64,000 nt of DNA from Haliotis asinina. Its lineage: Eukaryota > Mollusca > Gastropoda > Lepetellida > Haliotidae. The stretch spans positions 43,128,645 through 43,192,644 of the forward strand of contig NC_090281.1 of the NCBI RefSeq assembly GCF_037392515.1, given 5' to 3'. The notes under the pieces are model-generated. The model ran no database searches. It was not told where the DNA came from and saw nothing but the letters and a program-made list of their open reading frames with translations. This document shows positions 23,453 to 36,600 of the stretch, one piece after another; the stretch's first letter is position 1; every line of letters begins with the position of its first letter. Position numbers and translations under genes: made by a program.

Positions 23453-23735
23453 CTACACACACACCTCCCACAGAACAACGCCCCCTACAGACACACCTCC
23501 CCCAGAACAACACCCCCTACGCACATACACCTCCCCCAGAACACCCCCCCCCCGACACATACACCTCCCACAGAACAACACCCCTACGCACATACACCTC
23601 CCCCAGAACACCCCCCCCCCCCCGACACATACACCTCCCACAGAACAACACCCTTACACACACACCTCCCCCAGAACAACACCCCCTACACACACACACG
23701 CCTCCCCTAGAACAACACCTTCGCGCACCCCACCC
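23453..23735. repeat. C-rich minisatellite, about 8 units of 32-36 bp
   Basis: The unit is approximately ACACCTCCCCCAGAACAACA plus CCCCCTACRCACAT. Eight CCTCCC landmarks lie at about 33-bp spacing. C runs of up to about 14 vary between units. The complementary strand is glycine/cysteine-coding only by composition and is not a gene. Confidence 0.9.
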
Positions 23736-24395
23736 CACCACACACACACACAATTCATGACACAAACACACGCACGCGCGCACACACACAATGCAGCCAT
23801 TAATCATTAACAGTCCCTTTTTGACTCGTGAATGTCAGTGAAATCATTACTGACCACAGCCTACTTGAGCCAGTAAGTTCATACATTTACATCCTGCAGG
23901 CTTCGAAGGTGATAGATTTTGCTAAAGTCTAAGAAATATTGTCTGTATATGCAAGATAAAATATTCAAGTCCGGTTTTCATTTTTAATGTTTATATGGCA
24001 TCGTCATTTTAAATCTTGCTGAATGAAAAGATAATGTACTCATGTGTTGTACTACTTTAATAAATTGAAAATTTAGGTACAAACTGAAACACGTAGCTAC
24101 TTGAAGACAGGACAGAAGTGACCAGTCAGATATATTTTACGTCATGGACGAGTAAAAAAGTATTGCTATCAAATCAGCGCGATTTTTCCTGTGGACATCA
24201 TTTGTTATGCAAACATATATAATTCCGATTTTGCAGTATTAGATTATGAGTATTTCTCTTTTAACACGTCAATCATCAGTTAAAATAGTTTTGTTCACAG
24301 TGACACGCCCACTCACCAACACGTGCTGATGTTTACATTTTGTTGTTGCTACAAGGGATCGTGAATGCAAGCATTTTCATTGGTTTGACGACTTC
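23736..24395. other. CA-rich tract then gene-free DNA
   Basis: 23740-23790 is CA/CG dinucleotide-rich. The remainder is AT-rich with no coding motif and leads into the SMYD3-like gene's 5' region. Confidence 0.4.
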
Positions 24396-24554
24396 ACTTT
24401 GCCGCCATCTTCTTTTCAAACATGATAGGCGTGCGCAAGGCTAAGCTGGGCCCCGTCTCGCATGTCATACGTATACTTTTCTTCTTGTGCACGCTGACTA
24501 GTCGCAAAGAAAGCTGGGCACCAGTTTGAGGAAACGTGCATTACTCTGTGAGAA
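24396..24554 (+). promoter_or_regulatory. Likely promoter/5' end of the SMYD3-like gene
   Basis: GCCGCCATCTTCTTTT at about 24401 contains the YY1-type core (CCAT in reverse orientation) often found at animal transcription starts. The nearby sequence is richer in CpG and GC than the flanks. Assignment to this gene is by position, so it is inference. Confidence 0.4.
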
Positions 24555-24681
24555 TGTTGGAAGTAAAAACGTTCATTTGAGTCATGGGCTGGAAGAAAGG
24601 AGATGTCATTGTACAGGTAGATCCATACGCCCATGTTCTCGGACAAAAACATCGTGGGACAAGATGCGATAGCTGCTTCAC
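24555..24681 (+). CDS. SMYD3: SMYD3-like exon 1 (start uncertain)
   Basis: The frame ending in 'VIVQVDPYAHVLGQKHRG' and 'TRCDSCF' is clear and stops at a GTGGTG donor in phase 2. Upstream in that frame there is no ATG after the TGA at 24527. ATG 24555 (A at -3) opens 'MLEVKTFI', which looks like the family's start, but it is one base out of frame with the rest. Either a T is missing from the run near 24577-24580 (assembly error or true indel), or translation begins in an upstream exon. Confidence 0.6.
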
Positions 24682-27600
24682 GTGGTGCGACTGCGAGTTT
24701 AACATTTCTATGAAACAAATTTTCCACTTTGGTCAGTTTGGATAGGACTAGGAGTTCCGCCCGTATTCGCTTAAAAAAAACCAGAATTACAAACTGACAT
24801 GTATACCTCACCCGAAATATACATTCAGTAAACTGGACAGATGTGAAAAACAATCACTGAACTTATCTCAGTCTACATTGTGAGAAAATTACGGAAGGGC
24901 TACTTGTGGAAATTTACTGTGTAAATTAGAGTGGGTTACGGGCGGAACTCTTTCCCTTACGAACTGCAATAGACGTTAGAGAATCAGAACCTAAAGCGAG
25001 AGCTAGACTTGTCACATTTAGAACAGAAGGGCATTGGTGATTGAGAAAATCAGAAGGTGGGTAACTGAAGCAGACAAAGTTATTAGTGGTGGTGATGATG
25101 ATTTTAATCAGTAAGATCCTTTGGTGAAAACTTTTCAAATGGAAAGCAAAATAAATAAAGAATATCAGAATGTGTTTCTACCACCTGAGGCATGGCAGTT
25201 ATTCTTCAGTTTATCAACTGTTTGATCAGCAGTTTGATCAGCAGATTGATCAGCAGTTTGATCAGCAGATTGATCAGCAGTTTGATCAGCAGTTTGATCA
25301 GTAGATTTGTCAGTTAACTTGTCTAATAACCAGTCATGGTGACAAAGCTTGGTTTGCTTTTCTGTTTCAGTGGCAAGGTTCTGAAGAAATGCACAGCATG
25401 TATGTTTCTGCACTACTGTTCCCGAACCTGTCAGGTAGGTAGGGTGTTTAAGGGGCACTGATCAAAACTAAATGTTTTTTCCTGCACTATTAGGCTGATA
25501 GAAGTCAATACATGCAATCAATATCTGGTGGTATGAAATTGGAGTTTTGCTCCTTGGTGTATACACTACTCTGTCATGCTTTGCTTTATGTCATACAAAA
25601 TATATTTTCATCTCTTAGCCCATGAGATTTGTAATGATACCATGAAGCTGAGATACAATACATACCCTGATAATATTTGCTGATTCATATTCCAATACAG
25701 TACTTATTTTTAAGAAGTGTATGTTCTCCTATTTTTGGCAAGCAAATCATGAACTGAAACACTTTTATGCCAGTATCAGATAGCAAAGATGAAATAAGCT
25801 TGATGTGCAGATTCTGCTGTTTATGGTGAACCACAAAATACTACGTTTTACATGAACATTACCGTATTTCCTTTATTAACATACTTCCAGACCTGGTGCT
25901 TATTAGAGACTTGGCCCGGCGCTAATTGTGCTTACCAAGTGTACAGTAATTGTTAGTTAGCGTTATGTCAGAGTTTTGAAAAGTTCCTTAATAAATCATA
26001 AATAATAAACATACCTTCCACTTATTGGAGACCTTGCGCCTATCGAAAGTCTGGGCTTTTTAGAGGAAATACGGTACTTATGATATAATGATTTGTGTGT
26101 ATTGCAATGCAGGAGTTTAAATATTCATGTATCATAAGCTTTATGTCTTTAGTTGCTTCTGACAATTACTACAGATATGTTTACACAGAAAACACCTACA
26201 CATATGAATATTATTAAGGAGTGTGATGCAATAGGGTAGCAGTCATAAATATTTTGAAAGACTGAACCCACTGAGTTTTTTTCAACAGAAGAATGATTGG
26301 CTGCTTCACAAAGATGAATGTCCATGTCTGAAGCGTGTTGCTCCAAGAATTCCAACAGACAGTGTGCGGTTGCTACTCCGACTTCTTATAAGGTTGCAGG
26401 TAAGCCCCTCTTTTGCTTGTCATGCCAGAGACCTGGGTTTGAATTCCCACATGGGTACAATGTGTAAAGCCCATTTCTGGTGTCCTTGGCTCTGATATTG
26501 CTGGAATATTGTAAATGCAGTGTAAAGCTAAATTCACTCATTCATTGCTGTGAGCATCCAGGAAAATTGCCAGGCCACAAAACCTTGTAGCACTGGTTTA
26601 CAAAAACACAGTAAGTATATCTTGATAAGAAAAGTCATAGGTATGGTATTTTAAATTTATTTTTATTTTTTCCAGTTTTCATGACATATTTCAATTATGA
26701 TCCAAGTGGTCTAGAATTGGTTACCTTTTATACTCTAGTCACATTGTTGACCTACGGATTGTTGGTTCTGACTTAATTATATGCAGATGAGTGTGGCGTT
26801 ATACTCAACTCACATTTTGTTTTTCATGGTTGTTATTATTGCAGCGTGGAGACAATCAGAAGGCAGTATGTGACAGTGCAAACTGGCGACCCTTTGAAGA
26901 GCTTGAAACACGTGAGTTACTGAGATTAGTGACACATGTAAGTCCCATGCTTGTTGTAAGAGATGACTGATGGGATTGGGAAGTCATGCTGGTTGACTTG
27001 ATTGGCCCTTGTCATTGTATCTCAGTTCTGAAGATTGATGCTCATGCTGTTGATCATTGGATTGCCTGGTCCAGACTCGATTTATTCCATTAGCTGGAAT
27101 ACTGAGGCTAAACCTGGCTGAGAAAGGATGAGATAAAATGTCACATGGATCCAAACAGGAGATTTTCTGCAAGCCTTATGAGATTTAATGGTTCATGATC
27201 GTTCAGAAGAAAAGGAATAAATGACAATCAACTTCAAGTCAACCAATCATGAATTATACAGATGACCAGGGTGTGATTTTAAATCGCTGCAGATAAATTT
27301 GAGCGTGATTTTATAGCAACTGATGTGAGAAAATTGTGAATTTTTTACTTACCTTACCATAGGTCTATAGCATATTACCTCAAGCTTAACAGGAGATCTG
27401 ACGGAGATGAATTGCATTCAAACTTGAATGGCTACCTCGCAATCACGACGTCAGGTTACGGAAGTATCTGGATCCCCTCACTGCGCATGCGCACTGATTC
27501 CTCGAAAGCTTACTTTTACTTCAAGCGTCGTCTGTGACAGACGGTTGTGGATTGCATAGAATTTTTTCTTGATCGAATAAAGTCGTAATTTTTTCGATAC

Positions 27601-30600
27601 TTGCTTGTTTTTTCCCAAGAGTTTTGCAACTGGTATGTATTCTTTCTGTCATTGTGTCGATTTTACATGTAATTGTAAAGTTTTACACGTGTGGGCTACC
27701 TTGCGTGACACATGTCATCATGTCTCAAATTTTTTCGTGCATTTACCTCCGTGTGTTTCTCGGATGGTTATTTGTTACGTTAATGCATTTATTTTCTTTC
27801 TTTGATGCCCTCCTCAGCCAGGATTATTCAATTTATTGCTTTGTGCAGCTAAGGTGATAGTCATTTCACTTGTCCATTGCACACGTGTAGCACGATGTGT
27901 GGCGCGGTTCATTTTGTGTTAGAGGGGTTTGTTTTCCACCGTTTTATCAGAGTGTTATTTCGTTTGTTGCAGCTGTTGTGTATGACACAACATTTTTGTC
28001 AGATTTGCAGAGTCGTAAATCCGGCAAGGATCCCCACGCTGTTTGTCCGGATTGTGCGGCGGTACCCTGCTCCTTAAGTCAGAGGTGCTCGGTTTGTGCG
28101 GACCTCTCTCCACAAGACTTCAAGACCTATTTAGCAGTCGTTAAAAAGAGAAGGTCTCAACAACTTAGGAAGATGTCCAGATCGCCAGTGTCATCGGCGG
28201 GCTCTAGACTGTCTCTTCCCGGCTCACCGGAGTATCTATCATCGGACTTCCCTTCGTCTTGTTTGGGAACGCCTGCTCTTCTGGGGGCATGTCAGAGGCC
28301 TGAGCCGTCGCAGGCGCCGAGGTCTGGTGCTGCGCCTGCTCCGTCATCTATCCAGCTTTCAGTGCCTACGCCTACGCCTTTGCCTTCCACCCAGGCAGGG
28401 GGTTGGGTTGATGTGATGAGGTCAGACGCCCTTGCTCATCCTGAAGTACAGAGGATTCTTAGGGCGTTACTGGTGCCTACCCCCGGATTATCGCCAAGCA
28501 CATCTAACGTGACACCGCTGATTGGCTCAACTCAGCTTGGATCGGACTTAACTTCGGCGCAGGGCAAAGATAGTGGTTGTGCGCCTGCGCCAGTGCTTAG
28601 TGGCGTATCCCAAGCCAGACCTGCTGTGAGCAGACCGTCGTCTGGATCGGAGGTGTTTGCTTTTGGTAACGCAAACAATGTGCCTTGGGATAGGAGATGT
28701 TCAGAGTTTTCTGGTGGTAGGAGATCGCGATCTAGGAGCCCTCGCAGTAGTTCATTGAGTGCTTGCAGACGCCGACGCTCAACGTCTAGATCGCCGGAGT
28801 GCCGTGGTAGATCAGGCTATCGTAGACACAGAGATAGCCAGTCTAGCTTTACGTCAGGATCGCCACGTCCTAGGCAGTCATCCTTCAGGAGGCGTACACC
28901 AGAGCGTAAGTCTACTGTGTTGTGGATGGCAGACGAAGAACAGTGTTTTTCCCCTGACTACGAGGAGGATCCTACACAGCTTGAGGATGATGAGGGATCC
29001 GTCTGGTGTTAACAATGACAAGGCTATTAGGATTGAGCCGGAACTGTTGATCCCGCCTCACCCGATGGTAGCAGATGCTATTTCTTCGCTCAACGAGGAC
29101 TTCACCAAGTTGTCACTAAATGCAACCATAAGGGCGCCTAAGGTTAAGAAACAGGATTATAAGATGCATGGATTGGATTTTGCTGATTTAGACGCAGGAC
29201 TGGACGAGGCTATCAAGAGGCTATCTTCGTCGACGTCCTATAAGGTGCAAGATTTGATGCTGCAAGCTATTGATGCTGAGTTGCGACGCAGTTTGAAGCC
29301 GATTTCGGCACAGGCTTCAGCCACTTCAGTGACAGCAGTAGATCTTACAGAGAATAACGAATCTAGACTGGAGCACTTGTCATCACACAAGAGAATCAGT
29401 AGTGGTCCGTCTACCCCGAGACGTATGTGGGAATTATTACACACTGGTGGTCCTCGGGAATCCGTCACCACCATCCAGGCTGTTGTATCCATATGCTATA
29501 GACCTATGGAAGGGTAAGTAAAAAATTTATTAAAATCTAAATATTTTAGATATTTAAATACTTACCTTACCATAGGACGTTATTCCCTCCCAACGCTGGA
29601 TGCTCCTCCCCACTTCGGATTCTTCGGACCGGGAAGTAAAAGTGAAGTTTTCGAGGAATCGGCGTGCATGCGCAGTGAGGAGATCCAGATACTTCCGTAT
29701 CCTGATGTCATGGTTGCGAGGTAGCCATTCAAGTTTGAATGCAATTCATCTCCGTCAGATCTCCTGTTAAGCGAAGCTTGAGGTAATATGCTATAGAACT
29801 ATGGTAAGGTAAGTATTTAAATATCTAAAATATTTAGATTTTAATAATGTTGTGGCCCAAGTCAATCTCTGCTCATTCACTCATACTCAACTGTAGGGAC
29901 ATACAGGGCAGTTGCTCACTGTCTTGACAGTTCTAATGGGTTGGTGCACTAATACACTGGAGACCAGGGCCTAGTTTTTCGACGCTTTCTTAGCGCTGAG
30001 ATAGTTGTACGTTAAGGTATGGCACTTACGACTATCTTTGTTCTAAGAGAGCTTTGAAAATCTAGGCACTGGTTCCATTTCCCACTGGGTACAGGGCCTA
30101 TTTCTGGTGTCCCCTTTGGATATTGCTGGAATATTAATAAAAATGGCATAAAACCAGACTCATTCACTTTGCAGAAAGAATTTTTATCTCAGTTGACCTT
30201 TTTCAACCTTCAGATTCTTGTGAAATCCTACAAGATGAAAAAAGAAGTGATCTGCTTGCCAAGGCCACCTTCACCTTAAGACAGATGGTGGGGGACTCTG
30301 TGTCGCTCCCTGAGGCAGGAGACATTTTGGATGTGTTCGGGAGGGTCAGTACTTCAACCAAGCTTAATGGCCACGAAATACAGTCTGTGCATGTTGAATT
30401 AATTATGTATTCCATGTCAAACTTTGATGTAATGTTTGTGTCAAAGAAGCGACCGTAAAATACACTCACCCACGAGTAGCCTCCCCTTTTTCTGAGTAAT
30501 GGGTCAGCTGTGACCACGCTTGTTACTCTCTTCTTATCGCCTGATGACGGTGCCTGGAGTTATATTGGGTCTCCACTACGGTGACTTTTCAACTGTTTCG

Positions 30601-33600
30601 GTCCTTTAACAATATTTATGTCGAAAGCGGTATTTGGTTTATTTATACGTATCACAATTTGTTTATTTGTGATTATTGTGTGTTTATATAGCACATATTT
30701 CGTGTTTACAGTGTAGATTACGGCTGTCAGCAGTTGACCCGCTCTTACTTTCTCCAGCGTGTAAGCCCTTACGTTCGTCCACTATTTGCTGTGAATTTTG
30801 CAGAAATTCATCTGTTTCAGATTTATTGTATAAATTCGTTCTTTTCACAGGCGTGCGATGGACAGGCAATGTTGACATTCATTAGTCATGTCTAATCGGG
30901 TGATTTAGCTTCAGGTAACCTTTTTTTTTTCATTACCAGTCAGGCGTGTCCCCGGGGTTATGCCTTGGGTCCAGCGAGTCATCCCCTAGACCACAGAAGA
31001 GTACTTCATTGGGAACAGGGTTGTCGCAGCCTAAGAAGTCAAGATCACCATCGTCGCCGAAGACGAAGTCACCTGCAACGAAGTCGATGCTATACTTGGA
31101 GCAGAATGTCAACTGGCATTGAAACTCTGGGTTGTCAGTCAATGTAGACTTTGTCAGCAGCCTCGGTCATTGCAGCAGACATCTCTTTGAGTCAGACGTC
31201 ACTGCACTCAACGCAGCCGTTCGACGCAGACACTTCTTGCAGCATGAGTCTGGGAAAGGTCATATTGAAAAAGAAAGAAGACTGCAATCTTCAGCTACGT
31301 CGACAGCTGCTCTGGGTGAGCACTCATCTAGATCTGCACTCCAGAGGATGAAGAGGAGGTGTATGCATGCACCTGTTCATTCACTGTCGTCCTTATCATC
31401 ACATAGCACTTTGGAGAGAGATCCTCCTACCTCGTGTGAGTGACTATGCTCGTGTGAGTGAGGAAGCTCACGTGGGTGAGTGCACTTACAGGTCTACTCG
31501 TCAACGGAGAAGATCTTCAGCACTCTCCCCAGCTCGTTGAAGGCGCCGTCAGCATTGTCGTCCCCTTCAGACCTGGAATACATCGCACTCCCGGAAGGAT
31601 AAAGACAAAAAGCTCTGCTATCTACAATTTCTGAGAAGTTATCTACGGCATGAAAGTCAGCAACAACAGCCTTTTCCACCTTTCAACGCTCGTCGTTTCC
31701 ACCTTCACCGTATGGAGCCCTCCATCAGAGCACCAGTTGTAGACAAGGCATACAAGATCATCAGTAGTCCCCGCAACAGATCTTACAGGATAGACAACAA
31801 GCACCTTCTTCGGATGGAGCTGTCAATGAGACTCTCATCTCATCTCAAGTTCAGCAATCCTGCGAATGAGGAAGAGTGAATGATCCTGTCTACTTAGTCA
31901 CTCAGAAGAAGGATCAGCAGTTTACATCCGAGCAGCTTGTCTCAACTATTGCGGGACTGAATCTACTTCCTCAACAAGATAGATTGAAGATGTAGTAAGG
32001 ATGATCAACCAAAACTCCAGAGAAGCCATGATGATCAAGTCCATCGACACCTTGACAATAGTGTTTAAGCAGATAAGTCAGTGTTACACTAGCAAATCCA
32101 AGTTCTTCAGAGTCAAGAGAGCGAGAGATAAGATGTTTAAAACTGGAGCGTCCAGGAGGTAATCATTGAAGATCAGGGTCGGAACGACTGGAGATTTCCA
32201 CTCTGATGTCTTCAACTCTGCTGGAAAAATTGGGGAATTCGCAATGATGAATACGTCACAAAGATTCTTCGAGAAGACTACAACATATTACTGCAAACTA
32301 CACCTCCGATCACAAGAGATGACGGTATTATCTTTGATTTGAAAAATTGTGACACATCTACCTGGAAGACAGTTTGTCTACATCAGCTTCAAGCGGCGTA
32401 AGTCTCTCACCAAATAGCATGGTTATGGACAAGTCTAAATGCTAGCAAGGGTATCACCGGTTGAACAAGATTTCATGATGATCAGTCGTTTCCTACACCG
32501 GTGACATCACGTCTACAGTCTGATTGGTCTGCGAGAGACAACGCCCTGCGAAGAAAGATGATGACGTTACATCTAAATCTGATTGGTCCCCGAGAGACAA
32601 TGCCCTGCGCAGAACGTGATGTTATTCTTCCAGTGTCAGGAAGTCGTCTACATTTGACTTTCAACGATGGAAAGATGTCGTTTATACACTAGATTACCAG
32701 TCTACAGCATCATCTGATTCTTCAGGCGGCATAGAGATCTTCTAACAGCATACTCAATGTTGCCTATCAGGAGGCTTGCAGCAATGAATGGCAGTTTCTG
32801 ATCTGACAGCCAGCCAGCTATAAATAGACTTCCTTGGAATGTCAGCTCGTTCATAATGAACAGCATTGATGATCTGAAGACGAAGAATGACGCATGTTCA
32901 TGGCATACAAGCTCATCATGAGAGAAGTCAACTCAGTCTACAGTTGGACTTCACTGTCAGGCTACTAACTCGAATGACTTGAGAATCCACACTCCTCAGG
33001 ATTGGATTCATCACTACATTGAATACGTTGATCAGTGGGTCAAAGTTCAAGCTGATGATTAGATTAGAATTAGTTCTACTCTCTCTGTTATCACTACGTC
33101 AGTGACAATATCTACTTGATCTGATCACGTCACCTCAGGATATGACCAGACGAAGATGCCTACTACAAGGTCTATGAGAGCGGTTCCTGAGTCACAGTTT
33201 CACGTCCTGACCGGGTTACGACGATGGACCTCTTGAGACCATACCCGCTTTAGTAGACTCGCCAGTCAATGTCTGCACAGGAACTTGCATGTTAGAGATG
33301 GCATTCAACAACCATCTCTCTCCAAGGATAGAGTGTCCATCTAAACAACAAGGTTTCAGCAGGTTTCTGGAAGAAGGAAGATCGAGCTCTTCATATCAAC
33401 CAGTTGGAGATGAAAATGGTGATGCATGTTTTCCATCATTGGTTGACAACACTGAGAGACAAGCTACTGATGATCCACATGGACAACTCAACAGTAGCCT
33501 TCTACATAAACCAGGGTCAACGAGACCTCCATCTCTACTACACTTGATGTTTCTACTATTCAACGTGGTAGACAGTCTGTATCTCCAAATAAAAGCATCT

Positions 33601-36600
33601 CACATACCAGGAGCCTGCAACATCAAGGCAGACATCTTATCTCATCCTCTTCATCCATCACCAACAGAGTATATGCTGCATCGAGAGACATCTCAACAAA
33701 TCAGCTGAAGATTCAGATCACTCCAAATTGACTTACTTGCAACAAGGTTCAACTAACAGACAGCAACCTTTTGTGTCACCGGTACCAGATCTAACTTGGG
33801 CATCAGACGCTCTCGGCATCTCGTGGGAAGGACTAAACGCATCCGTGTTCCCCCCTCCAGTGCTGCTACCAAGAGTCATCAAGAAAATCAGACAGCTGCC
33901 AGGTCAACCGGACAGGCAGTTCCCCATACCAGCCTTGTCTTCAGTCCTTGGATCTGTTATACTGAGAGCCAAAAAAGCAGCAGGATTGGAACATCCACAA
34001 GCCTCCAACCCACATGAAGTTAGAGCCTTGGCCTCTACTCTAGCGCTACTTGGGAATTGCTCGCTATCAATTATAATGGAGGGCTTCTTTTGGAAGTTAA
34101 ACATGGTGTTTGCCAACCATTGCCTACAAGACATAGCCACGGAGGACATCGCTTGCATTCATCAGTTTGGGCCTCTTGTCACTGCTCGTGGAAAGTCCAT
34201 GCACATGTCTTAAACGGATTAGCAGGAGTGATTATGACCCTGTACTCGTAATGAAGATACTTGTACGTGGAGAGGGGTCAACTAGTCTGGATTACAATAT
34301 CTTGACAGTTAGTTCTAGCAGAAACTAGCAGGACCCTAGTTATTTCTGATGTCATCACAGTCCAGTCAACGAAGCCTTCTGCAGAAGACAAGTTTGACTG
34401 GATGTGATCCCCCACAATCTACAATGAATATTAGAAGAACAGGGCCAAATTATCGCCATTACAAGTTCCCTTTGGGGTGGGGGAATTATTGGACGTAATT
34501 TTGACAGCCAGCAGAATCCAGCGTGGCCTGACCCACTGCCGTTTCTGTCGGATTCTGCAAGCAATTAAGCATGAGTCAGGATAAGGAAAAATATGTAATC
34601 TACTGAATAAAATTGATATTTTATACTTGTCCTAACTCACAACGAAAGCCCTCCCTGCTGCCCCTCACAGGCATGCTGAATTCCTATAATTCTCGTGTCA
34701 GGTGTTTTACAGGGGCGAGTGACAAGCGTGGTTGGTCAGCTGGCCAATTACGCGGGAAAGGGGAGGCTACTCGTGGGTGAGTGTATTTTTTCCGTCTGCT
34801 TCTTTTAGAAGGGAACTTCAAGGGATTTCAGGTATTCCACTACCTTCGACAAGGAAGAGGAGATAAGCAATTAAGCATGAATTAGGATAAGTATAAAATA
34901 TCAATTTTATTCAGAAAATTACTTTGTCATTTATTGATGGCTTAATATACCTTACTGACCGTGAAAAATCAAACAAAGAAAGTTTAAGTGTACAATGGCA
35001 AATGAAAAGTGCAATATTTTATTTTGTTTCTTTACTTTGGTTTACTATGCTTGAAATGAAGCACCTGGGATACTGAACCAAGTAAGAGTTGGTGAGAGAC
35101 AAGTCAAGTGTAATGAAGATTTTCATTGGCTGTGGGTTTTTTTGTTATTTTTATACCTTCCAGGCTATTTGTTTACACTGTATAGCCTGATAGGTGTTAA
35201 GTTCAAATTGTATGAGGTCGATTCAGTTGTTTGTTGCATATTGACATCACATGTCAATAAAACAGACAGTGAGTTTTGTCTGTGACGTAGGCTGCTTGTC
35301 ACAGTCAGCATGTTTTTGTTTTTTTATGTCACAAGTAGTCTATTTACTTGTTTGTGTCCGCCAACTCCTGCTCATGACCCTATAATCTGGGCATCCTGCT
35401 TCAAATTGCTAGGATGTATTCACTGAGCATGTGCTATGTATCCAGTTAAAAACCACTTTTCACCCCACCTTGTTTTTCAACTATAGAAGTTGAATTTGCA
35501 TTTTTGATGATTTGTGACTAAGTCCATACTGAAAGGTGTCAGGGTCTGCAAAGTTGTGTTTTGCATAGCATGTAGGGTTTAACCCGTTTGCGTTGAAATG
35601 ATGTTGGTTGTTTAATTTCAGATGGTAATTAACACATTCTCAATCTGCGATGGTGAGATGCAGCCGATTGGGTCAGGAGTATATCTCAGGTGTGTGAACA
35701 TAATAGTTCCAGATACAATTTCTTGTGATTTTTCTTTTGTTAAAGTACTGGTTGTTTGTAACTGAATCACCAGCAAAACTGGAAGGAAATGCATCAGGTG
35801 CTGATTGTTATTTCCATTTTAGTTTAAGAGATATTCACACTTGCGTGGCCCTGTGCAGGAGGAGAGTGGTTACCTGGTGAGATAGGTTGTATGGCTATAA
35901 CCTTTTAGTGCCTCACAGATGGGTATTCGGGTAATATTAATGAGATTGGTAGGACATGGAGTTAGTTCGTGGTGCCATGGTATGTCTAGAGATGGACAAC
36001 CAGACAGCTCTGAGTTACATCCTGGAGCAAGGCTGCATTATGTCTTGTCACTCCTTTAGGAGACATTGCTGTTTCTACTGTGGTGCAGGCAATTCAATGT
36101 ACTGTTGATGTCAGTTTATCTCCAAGGAGTAGACAATTCATGCAGATGCTCTCTCAAGGCATATACTAGCCCCAGATGAGTGTACGCTCGATCAGAGGAT
36201 TTTCAGGATTATCCCTGTTGTTGGGGTCGTTCCAGGTGGATTTGTTTGCCTGTAGAGTGACGAACCAGATACTGATGTTTTGCTCTCAGATTCCGGATCC
36301 AGTGGAGAAAACAAACGCTTTTCAGCTTGATTGAATAGACAGGGTGTTCCCACTGATACGTTATTTCCAAGGTCCTATCACAGCCAGCTGCTCAACCAAT
36401 TTGACTTCTTGTGCTCCTGGCACCTCTGTGGTTGGCTCTAAGTTGGGATTTGACCGGAACTACTATGCCAGATTGGGTGGGCAATTCGAGCATGCATTAT
36501 ACATGGAGAAATGCACATCATAATGCAATAGTAATTTAGACTGCCATGGAAACTCATTTTTTGTACTATTCTTGTCTTCTTTTGAACAGAAAAAATCTGG

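Larger units (their letters stand above)
27339..29846 (+). mobile_element. Compact gag-only DIRS-type element
   Basis: A 2.5-kb unit in intron 4 with inverted terminal repeats of about 185-210 bp (27339-27522 and 29634-29846). An internal complementary region lies at 29491-29575. Its left half is the reverse complement of the left end, and its right half that of the right end (TTTAAATACTTACC...). This layout is the hallmark of DIRS tyrosine-recombinase retrotransposons. The interior (about 27897-29517) encodes a gag-like protein: a Cys/His block (HAVCPDC, RCSVC), 'LSPQDFKTYLAVVKKRR', a long Ser/Arg-rich region, then an acidic helical part. No reverse transcriptase, RNase H or recombinase is present. 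It is fossil-like, with about one frame change in gag. It probably depended on enzymes of another copy. Confidence 0.8.

Noticed and set aside
23453-23807. Gly/Cys-rich minus-strand frames
   Set aside because: Products of the C-rich minisatellite, with unit lengths that shift frame; not a gene.
24416-24853. 145-codon open frame on the minus strand
   Set aside because: It lies opposite SMYD3-like exon 1 and shows no family motif; the plus-strand frame carries the conserved SET/MYND residues.
25165-25458. Minus-strand frame rich in Asp-Gln-Thr-Ala repeats
   Set aside because: It is the translation of the 12-bp tandem array plus the antisense of exon 2; no independent coding evidence.
32501-32664. 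Overlapping short frames with a repeated Leu/Asp/Trp motif on both strands
   Set aside because: They come from a local duplication of about 60 bp inside the intron 5 DIRS fossil.
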